DNA of 64,000 nt from Chrysomallon squamiferum (Eukaryota > Mollusca > Gastropoda > Neomphalida > Peltospiridae), in assembly GCA_012295275.1 (NCBI GenBank), contig CM022670.1, forward strand, positions 3,843,264 to 3,907,263, given 5' to 3'. Below the pieces are notes generated by a model that worked only from the letters and a program-made list of their open reading frames with translations, was not told the DNA's origin and made no database searches. The position numbers were made by a program, and so were the translations under genes. This document shows positions 55,011-64,000 of the stretch, piece after piece (positions within the stretch are counted from its first letter, which is position 1; each line of letters opens with the position of its first letter).

Positions 55011-56115
55011 TAAATGAGTTAAACTATTTGAATTACGCTGAGGACAGACATAATAAGACTGCAGACTCGAACGTGACGTATGGACGTAGAAGATAAGATC
55101 TTGAGGAGATTTCGGTAAATAAGAAGAAATAAATGTTTCAGACCGTCTGCTCATTGGAGCATTTTGAAGGGATATGTAAACAATATGTAAAAAACAACCC
55201 AATATGTACTTTTAAATGCAGATAACCTAATTTGGAACTCAAACATTTTTTTTTTTTTTTTTTTTTTAAATTCCGAAGAAGAAGGAAAATAGGAATTGCC
55301 CCCCCAAAAAGAAAAAAGAAATTCATCCACAAAAACATAGAAGGAAAGAATTAAAGAAAAGGAAAAACTATCGAAAGAAAGAAAGAAAAAGAGAAAGAAA
55401 AAATACAAAAAACATACACTAGTATCTAACATGTATATTATATGTGTAATTATATATAAACATTGATATGCGTATATCTAACTGTGTATGTATGTAAGTA
55501 TATATGTATGTGTATCTATGTGCATGGGTGTATGTATGTATGTCTACGGGTGTATCTATGTGTGTATGTGTGTATACTTATGTATGGATGGATGGATGAA
55601 TGTACGTATTATATATGTACGCATGTACGTGTTTATGTATGTATCTATACATCATGCATATATGTAAATACGTATGTTTAATATTGACTTTAATACTTTT
55701 TCCGCCCATCACTCAAGCAGCGAACATAAAGGTAATCTCTCTCCCTCACTCTCCCCCCTTCCCTCTAATCCTAGCGTCTGCGTTCAAGCTGTATCCGCTC
55801 ATAAATTGTAACTGACTGAAGGTCAAGGAATGAACAGAAAGGAGAAAAACTTGTATAAATCAAATACTTTGACCGTACACTCCTTTTTTTTTTTTTTTTT
55901 TTTTTAACTAACCCAGAAAACAAGGTCATTCATTCAACCTCGTGTCCATCTTCATTCTGCTTTGCTTACTCTCACAATGTCTCTATTTATAAAATGAAAA
56001 AAAAAATATGTTATATGAACTGAATGGGTATAAAAATTCTTTTTTTTTTTTTTTTTTGTGTCTCTTAGCGATGGAATTTATGGTGTATCGGAATCATAGC
56101 GTGGGCGATAACCAA

Positions 56116-56160
<45 letters not shown>

Positions 56161-56765
56161 CAGGATAAGGAATCTCTCTTATTCTGTGGGCGGTTAAACG
56201 ATAAGGGTTTTTTCCTTCGGCACGATTTTTAAGAACGATCTACATTTTTATTTATTTATTTTTTTTTTATTTTTTATTTTTAATATTAATCGGCTAAATT
56301 TTTATTTCTTCTATAACTTTGTATTTTCAAAAGTCTGCAAGTAATATTTTAAATGCATTTTCTGTTTGTTTGAAAAGCGCAAACTATGTCTTAGTCTTTG
56401 TATTTAAAAAATATAATTATGAGAAAGATACCGGAAACAGCTCAAAGTGCGCAGAGTATTATGTGTCATACGAGAACTCTAACCACAGAACCCCTGTTTC
56501 CTCTTTTACTCAATAAAACCAGAATGAATCGACTTCATAATGTCAAGTTGTGCTGAGGATAAGAAGAAGAACAAGAAGAAGAAGCAGAAGAAACATAAAG
56601 AAGATGAAAGTCAACTGAACGATAAAATGCTACAATTTTTTTATTATTTCATTTGCGGATATGTTTATTTCTGTTTCAGAATGTATGACTGTCCGTCTGT
56701 CTGTATCTTTTTTTCTCTTCTCATATATAATATATAATCTGTTTGTATGTATTACTCTTTAAGTA

Positions 56766-56821
<56 letters not shown>

Positions 56822-57111
56822 CAATATTTTGTTTGTACCTTATACCAAAATAACTTCGTATAAACGTATATTACGTGTAAAATTAGGTATATATGACAGC
56901 TTGTTTTCATATTTGTATGTTTGTATCTGTGAATGTCTGTATGTCTGTGTGTGTGTAAATTTGTATGTAAGTGTCGTTGCATGTACGTACGCGTGAATGT
57001 ATGAATATGGGTATGTATGTATGAATGTATGTATGTATATATGTATTTATACAGGTGTGTAAGCATGCATGTATGAGTACATGTTTATACGTATGTATGT
57101 ATATAGGTATA

Positions 57112-57147
<36 letters not shown>

Positions 57148-57369
57148 TGTATGTATGTATGTATGTATGTATGTTCGCATCTTCGTATGTATATATGTCT
57201 ATGCAGTATGTATGTCTATATGAGGCTCTCTATTTATTTGGGTGAGTTTTGTATTTATGCACAAACGTTTGCGAGAATGCGAGTACTTGTTTTTCCGTGA
57301 TACTGAAATAACTTTTAATAACCCACGGTATTTAACCTAATTGCATTTGCCAATTCCCCCCCCCCCCAC
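55011..57369. other. Low-complexity intergenic DNA
   Basis: Poly(T) at 55245-55267, 55884-55905, 56040-56057 and 56119-56156, A/G-rich DNA at 55320-55410, GTAT/GTGT DNA at 55480-55670, (AAG)n at about 56561-56590, (GT)n at 56768-56820, (GTAT)n at 57118-57175. No gene seen. Confidence 0.8.
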
Positions 57370-58000
57370 AGAAATCATTTAACACTGAACACAGAGTAAA
57401 CACTACGTACGATATTGGCAGGATGCCCGTATCATATCACTCCGTAATGTACACAGCGTTTGCTGTGTGTAATCCGGGCTTTACGAGCAGGTGGCCTGGC
57501 TGGCTGGCTGGCTTCTTGCCTATTCATTACACCTGTATCAAGTATGTCAGAAATCGTTACATCAAGTCCCGTGGTGTGAATGCGCCTTAAAAGCAAAATG
57601 AATGGCGTCGGTATTTAGTGTCAGGCGGACAGATAGGACGCAGATAAGACAAATTTTCTAGGAAAACCTAGATCAAACAATCGGTGTGGTTCACACGTGG
57701 TGAGAATGACGTGTATGTGTAAAGAGATAAAGTTACGTATCTTCGTCACGAATCTGCCGACGTGAGCTGGGTGATAACTGCTATCAGTACAAAAGTTACC
57801 TGTGTGCAGGTATGTCATTATGACGTCATTGGGTCACCGTGGATTTTTAGGCCGTGTGACAAGATGCAGGCGCGATAAGAAGAAGAAGAAGAAGAAGAAG
57901 AAGATAATCGATCTTCTGACTGCGGGTTTTGTGTTTAAAGAAAGCGTTAACGAGAAAACAGGTTAATGACGCAGAACTGAGCGGTGGGCGTTCCTAATGT
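57370..58000. promoter_or_regulatory. Long complex island with CRE-CCAAT, STAT and GATA motifs
   Basis: About 600 bp, the largest complex block right of TFAP4. It has TGACGTCA (57821-57828) overlapping an inverted CCAAT box (ATTGG), TTCTAGGAA (57656-57664), TCTAGG-AAAA-CCTAGA inverted repeat (57657-57672), and several GATA cores. A CRE next to CCAAT is a promoter-type arrangement; no exon was found beside it. Confidence 0.4.
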
Positions 58001-58016
58001 ACACCCCCCCCGACAC

Positions 58017-58018
<2 letters not shown>

Positions 58019-58052
<34 letters not shown>

Positions 58053-58258
58053 TTTTATTTTATTTTATTTTATTTATTTTATTTTATTTTATTTTATTTT
58101 ATTTATTTATTTGTTTTATTTGTTTTATTTATTTATTTGTTTATTTATTTTATTTTATTTCATTTATATAATTTTGTTTCTTTATTCATTTTATTTACAT
58201 ATTTATTTCTTTATTTATTTTATTTTATTTTATTTATTTATTTATTTTTTTTTTTTTT

Positions 58259-58290
<32 letters not shown>

Positions 58291-58310
58291 ATATTTATTT
58301 TGTTTTTGTT
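58019..58310. repeat. (TTTA)n/(TTTTA)n array
   Basis: Nearly 300 bp of TTTA and TTTTA units. Confidence 0.97.
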
Positions 58311-58479
58311 TTAATTTGCTTTTGTTTTTTGGGGGTTTGGGGGGATTTTTTTAGCTAATAGAGATCTATTTTTTATTCTTGTTTTATTATTATTATTATT
58401 ACCGATTCTGATGGGGCCATTTTCTATGAAATGAAACTCGTCTTATTTTTACAGTCACTTTTATCGCATTAATATCATC

Positions 58480-58900
58480 CTCAACTCCCCTTTTTCTGAA
58501 ACCTGGACCCCCCCATGCAGTCGTGACGTCGTAGACAAGACGTTAATTTATGGTTTTCAATGTCACCCATGATCTCGCAAAAGCAGATGCATTGATAATG
58601 TATTACGTGAAAAGATAAATTCAAAACGAGCATCAGAGGATTATACTTAGAAAGGAGCCTATCCTATGTTTCGATCCTAATATCTGTCAAGTTTTAAATT
58701 CATAGGCTTAGCCTTCTTGTGTCGAAACCATTTATTTTACGTCATGAGTTTAAGCTATCGGTTTTCAAATGTGGATATTTTATATAATGTCAAGCATAAT
58801 AAACAACGCTTGATTATATGCTCGAAAATATATTTATATATCAGAAAAGTAAAGAATGTATAAACCCTAATCCATATATAAATAGACAGATATACATAGA
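58480..58900. other. Moderately complex DNA
   Basis: Includes GTCGTGACGTCGTAG and an AT-rich remainder; no gene recognised. Confidence 0.4.
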
Positions 58901-58905
58901 GATAA

Positions 58906-58907
<2 letters not shown>

Positions 58908-58959
<52 letters not shown>
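58908..58959. repeat. (GA)n microsatellite
   Basis: About 25 perfect units, followed by GAAA-rich DNA and (AAT)-type trinucleotides. Confidence 0.98.
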
Positions 58960-58962
<3 letters not shown>

Positions 58963-59557
58963 CTCTTGTGTGTGTGATAGAAAGAAAGATGAAAGAAGAC
59001 ATAGGAAAAAAGAGAGGGATAGATGGAGATAGAAACTGAAAAAAATAAATAATAAGAACCATGATGATGATAACAATTATAATAATTATAACAATAATAA
59101 TAACAATAACAATAGTAATAATAACACAACAATGACAACACTAACAATAAGATGCGATGAGAATGAAGGATAAAGTTATACTAAAGCAAAAAACAATGAC
59201 AGAGATACAATGTGAAGATTAAAATTTGCGTTACTAAAATAACAATGTAAACCCAAGCAAACGGAAAATATCTGTTTAATAATCGTGTCGCAGTTTTCTG
59301 TTATTAAATTTCGTTTAATTATAATGGTTTGCCTTCGTGTGACATTTAACGCATGTAATCATTTATTTCATATTAACAGATAATATTATTATCTAATATA
59401 CATAGGATAGTACGTGTCCATATTATCACGTGTCATATAACATAGTTTGTAAAATATGTATATATAATATAAGCATTTACATCTTCCAGGTCATATACGT
59501 ATGTATGTCTGTGTGTGTTTATGCATGTGTGTGCACATACCCACATACATATATTAA

Positions 59558-59660
59558 GATAGATAGACAGACAGACAGACAGATAGACAGACAGTCAGAC
59601 AGATAGACAGACAGACAGATACATAGATAAATACATAGATAGATAGATAGATAGATAGAC

Positions 59661-59734
<74 letters not shown>

Positions 59735-59765
59735 GTAGGTCGATAGGTCGATAGACAGACAGATA
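59558..59765. repeat. (GATA)n/(GACA)n array
   Basis: GACA units grade into more than 20 GATA units, then GGTA/GACA. Confidence 0.97.
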
Positions 59766-59799
59766 GATGCATGTTTGTCTTTCTTTCGAGTGCACTCAT

Positions 59800-60068
59800 T
59801 ACACTCAAAGCAGCACACTATTTCGAAACAGTACGCCCCTGTTTTGCAATTTCAGTTTGGGATAACAATATCCCTTATCGTTTTTCTCGATACCTGACAA
59901 CGGTGTGATACGAAACCATGTCCTTTAGCGTTAGCTTTGTCCCCAGGAGTTCTTCTGATGTTTTATGAATGCTTGATCCCGTGACCTCACAAAAAATGTA
60001 CAGAGCCACTCCTGTAAGAAAACTTTGCATATGAATAGCCACAGAAGTAACCTTATAGGTCACACGTC

Positions 60069-60102
<34 letters not shown>

Positions 60103-60345
60103 GACTACTTGAGAACGTACACAGACGACTTAGCAGTTTAAAGGTGAATGAAAACAGGCAGAGCTATTTGCACTGAATACGTAAAAATGTACAGTTTTGT
60201 GTAAAGAAGGGTTGTTTGTTATAGCGTCACGAAGCGTGGCTTTACGTCACGGTTTGATGGTCGTCTGTCTTGTACGCTACTCCATTTTACCGGACTAAGG
60301 TTTCAAACCTGTTCGGCGGACTTTTTCATTGTGACCTAATTCATT
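59800..60345. other. Complex DNA split by a poly(T) run
   Basis: Mixed-composition DNA on both sides of poly(T) at 60073-60100. Includes TTTACGTCACGG and AGGTTTCAAACCT. No gene recognised. Confidence 0.4.
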
Positions 60346-62820
60346 ATCCATTCATAAGTAATAGTAAGAAGAAGAAGAAGAAGAGAAAGAAAAGGAAGAA
60401 CTAATACTACTAATAGTAGTTGTTGTAATAACAGTAGTAGTAGTAATAAGTAGTAGTAGGAGAAGAAGACGAAGACAGTATGGATTATGATGATGGTTAT
60501 AATCAAAGAAAAGGAAACAAATGAAGCAATAGCAATAAAAATAATTATTTTATTTCGTTGTTGTTGGTGTTTTTTATGTGTGTGGTTTTTTGTTTTTTGT
60601 TTTTTATTTTATAATAAATGAGGAGTAAAATGTTATAATGAAACTTTATTCGATTTTTATTATAATTTTCTTAATTTCTCCATAAGTTCTTTTTTTTTCC
60701 CTTCTTCTTCTTTAAAGCTCTAAAATTTGATCGCCTTTTTCCTTAAGGTATCGTATTTCTGATTTTTTTGTTCTCCACATTCCTTCTGTTAGCACTCATA
60801 TTTCTAATTCGCTGTCTTTCACTTCACGATCCTTCAAAACCATTTTACCTTTACTCTAAGTCTACTCGTCCGTGGGTGGGGCTAACCTGGAGGAAGAACC
60901 GAGGCGTGACGAGTCTCTAGATCGATCCTGCTCTGTCTTACCACTGACCTTCATCCTGTTCTATGATTTCTTGTTTGTCAAAGGTGTGTGCTTTAATGTT
61001 TAGGAAGGGCAAAAGTGAAATATGCGCTGATAAGAGAAACCCGCTGACAATTAGTACTTCTCCCCTCTTTTATGACGATATTAAAGTATGTTTATGGTAA
61101 GTAAATGCTCATACTGAATGCTCCTTTTTAAGTTATTATCTATGATTTCTATTTATTTGTTTGTTTGTTTGTTTGTTTGTTTGTTTGTGTAATAAATCCA
61201 TTCTTTATGTCATTTTCAATTTCCATTTCGTTAATTATTCTTGTTGAATCTTTCTGGATTCAGTTTAGTCTGACTGTGTTAACGCGGCTTACTCTGTGTG
61301 TTCATTATCTCCCATCTCTGTTGTTGTTGTTGTTTTCTTTGGGGGTTTTCCTCATTAGCACATTACTGTGTCATTTGATATCCACTTTACCTTCACACAT
61401 CTCTTTACAAATAACCATTCTCACACTACACACTGTTCTTTTGATACGTCTACTATCATATCAGACTGTGCAGTTTTCAAATCTTACCATCTTTTCTTTA
61501 TTACCACAGTCTCTCTCTCTTTCCTTCATTCACATATGCTGTGTTACAATTCCACCAGACTGTTCTCTCCACATTTTATCAAACTCTTCTTCTTTCAGTC
61601 TTACTTCACTCTTCTTCGTCTTTCTATCTTCGGTATCCTATGCTTCATTTTTTTTTTTTTTTTTTTTTTTTTCACTGTTATCTCTCCCTCGTGTAACCTT
61701 GCTTTGCAACCTTTCAAATTACTATACATTTCGATTTTAAGAGGGGAAAGGAAATACTCTCCCATTTTACTCATTAACTCGCCTTTGTGTTAATGTTATA
61801 AACTGCGCTTAACGATTATGCTTTATCGTCACATCCTTCCTCCTACCTACCTGCCATTCCTCGTGAGACTTTAGCCACATGTTCTTAGCTTAAATGTATT
61901 TTTCTACGTCTAGGGCTAAACGTATATAATAACGAGGATTATGCCGTTCATCGCTAAAGTATAAAGTGTTGCCCTTCTTCTGACCTTTTCGACATCTTCT
62001 TTCACAACGAGACAGTCTTTAAAAGAGTGAAGATATTTATATTTTTTTCCCCACTGCGTTCCTCTTTACAATATCAGATGTGATTGATTCCACCTTTTCT
62101 CCCATTCCATCTTGACTCCATCAGTGTTGCCTTATAACGCTATTCTCTTCACATGTTCCCGTTGTTAGCACATTTTTGCCATTAGATGTTTCCATTAGAT
62201 CTTCACTTCTTGCGGCCTAAAAGCGAACGATCAAACATATTAAAAAAATAAAAACTTGAACGAGCTACTGGCTTTGGTATTCAGTTCATATTACATTTAT
62301 GTTCGGTTTTTGGATATTTGCATATGGCACGAATGTATGGATGTTTGGTTGAGTATGTATATGTATGTGTACTTATGTTTTTGTTATGTATTTGTGAGTG
62401 CGCGTGTATGTGTGTGCATGTATATATGTATATATATATATCTGTATGTGTATATGTGTGTTTGTTTGTGTGTCTCTGTGTGTGTATATAGACACACACA
62501 CAAACGTTTATATGATTTGTATGTATTTGTGTGTGTGCATAAAAGCACCTATGTATGTCTGACTGTCTATCTGTCTGTCTGTCTGTCTGTATGTAGATCT
62601 ATGTCAAAGTCTGTGTGTATTCAGGAAATTATTTTTTATGTGTCTGCGTGTGTGTATGATAAGTTATGTGAAAACTTTTTCAGTCGCAGAAGACCAAAAA
62701 AAATTCATCTGTAAGCAACAACCTGTTTATCAGCGAGGCGTCCAGACTGTTAGTTCAAATTTGGTAAATTTCGTCTTCGTCTGTTTGGGTTTCTTCTGCC
62801 AATTACCGTATTCCCGCTGT
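60346..62820. other. Pyrimidine-rich and simple-repeat DNA
   Basis: AAG/AGT tracts near 60370-60470, (GTTT)n at 61157-61188, long T/C-rich DNA at 61190-61740 with poly(T) at 61648-61671, GTAT/GTGT DNA at 62340-62490, GTCT units at 62565-62590. A non-repetitive stretch lies at 60830-61080. No gene recognised. Confidence 0.7.
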
Positions 62821-62829
62821 TTTTAATGG

Positions 62830-63130
62830 CGTCTGCAGGTGCTAGGGAGCATCTGAGAACGAGGTCAAAGGACTGAACGAAATGTCAGAACGTTTCTGAC
62901 TGGTTGCCTATCAACAGGTGCTCTCTAACGCCAGGTGGTGGTCTGTCGAGGCAGGTTTGTTTGTCAACAGGTACAGCTATTGTTTTCCATTCCGGTACAG
63001 ACGACCTCAGTGCTATCAGTTTACGGTCAGGACCCTGCTAAGCTGGGATGTGTCTCATCGATCGCACACAGCGCTTTCGGAGATAGTGGTGGTGTCGAAA
63101 TCGGGATCGAATCCGAGCAGAGAATAAGAG
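62830..63130. promoter_or_regulatory. Complex island with DR1-like and E-box motifs
   Basis: AGGTCA-A-AGGACT (62862-62874) resembles a nuclear-receptor direct repeat; CAGGTG E-boxes follow. Motif evidence only. Confidence 0.25.
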
Positions 63131-63317
63131 GATTTTTTTAATTTTTTTTTATAAAATACATATTTTAATGGTTGAGTGTTATTATAATAGAGAAGATCAT
63201 AGAACTGCTTATTTCCTTTCGTATATATTTACTTTCTAACTTACTTTTTTTTATGTAGAAAATTTCATGTTGCTGGATTTTTATTATTAATATTTATTAT
63301 TATTATTTTTATTATTA

Positions 63318-63368
<51 letters not shown>

Positions 63369-63948
63369 TTTGTGTGTGCAAGATAATTTTCTCTCTCTCT
63401 AAATTTCTATGTATGTGTATGCATGAATGTGTATATTTGTTTATGTACGTATTTATGTATGTACGTTTATTTGTTTGTGTATGGATGGGTATGGATATAT
63501 GAGCATATTAATGAGTGTACTTGTAAGTGTTATGCTGTTAATACTAATACTTTCATTGCTGGGCTATTTAATTAAAATAAACTGGACACTGCTGTGTTTT
63601 CAGTTAAATACTTCCAGTATGTATATTAATACACAAGTAAACTCTGGCTATTAATAAACGGCCATTGTGATAAGGTATGCCCCACTGGATGTAAATAAAT
63701 ATGTGATAATTTATCTTAAGTTAAATTCATATGAATCCAGTGAGGGAAAGTTTTAAAGAGCCGTAGAAAGTTTTATTTGAGGTTTATTGGAAAAAGCTAA
63801 TAAAAGAAATTAACTGTGGCGCTAGAAATAACTGTGTGTATGACGTGCACAGCTGATGACTGATTGTCGTTGTTTGTTGAGAGAAGAAGAAAGAAAGAGT
63901 AACAAATGGAAACGCATGATACGATAAGATAGTATAAACAGAAAGAAA

Positions 63949-64000
<52 letters not shown>
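63131..64000. repeat. AT-rich DNA with (ATT)n, ending in (GA)n
   Basis: (ATT)n at 63284-63369; (GA)n from about 63953 runs off the end of the window, so its length is unknown. Confidence 0.9.

Noticed and set aside
61165-61740. 191-codon plus-strand open frame rich in Leu/Ser/Phe
   Set aside because: It lies in pyrimidine-rich DNA with a poly(T) run encoding poly-Phe, and it looks like a composition artefact without splice sites or homology.
62903-62916. GTTGCCTATCAACA as a third X-box
   Set aside because: The right half breaks the RGYAAC rule.

Overview
This looks like an AT-rich, intron-bearing animal nuclear genome, most likely a lophotrochozoan and probably a mollusc (gastropod-like). 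That is inferred from protein similarity and from the very heavy load of (ATT)n, (CA)n, (CT)n, (ACAT)n and (TTTA)n microsatellites; the species cannot be fixed from the sequence alone. Two multi-exon transcription-factor genes can be reconstructed with consistent splice phases.

Left end, minus strand (1336-4833): an orthologue of GLIS2 (Gli-similar 2; fly relative sugarbabe) in five coding exons. It has the full five C2H2 zinc-finger block and the C-terminus. The extreme N-terminus and 5'UTR are unresolved.

Centre-right, plus strand (33916-40762): a complete four-exon orthologue of TFAP4 (AP-4; fly cropped). It has a basic helix-loop-helix, leucine-zipper segments and a conserved C-terminal helix motif, and a long AT-rich 3'UTR that could run to about 44.5 kb.

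The two genes are head-to-head with about 29 kb between their coding starts. Human GLIS2 and TFAP4 are also divergently transcribed neighbours (16p13.3), so this appears to be a microsynteny kept since the protostome-deuterostome ancestor. The space between is mostly simple repeats, broken by islands of higher-complexity, higher-GC DNA with paired GATA, POU, RFX X-box, homeodomain and E-box motifs, which are good candidates for cis-regulatory elements. One island (20441-20663) instead looks like a real protein-coding terminal exon of an unidentified plus-strand gene.

Right end (about 44.6-64 kb): no gene was recognised. It is a repeat-rich desert with long (CT)n/(GA)n tracts, pentanucleotide arrays in inverted orientation, and several complex islands. 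Mobile DNA includes a 330-bp pogo/Tigger-like MITE (31992-32321) and a composite inverted-repeat element (5725-6448). All regulatory calls are motif-based inference and need cross-species alignment or chromatin data.
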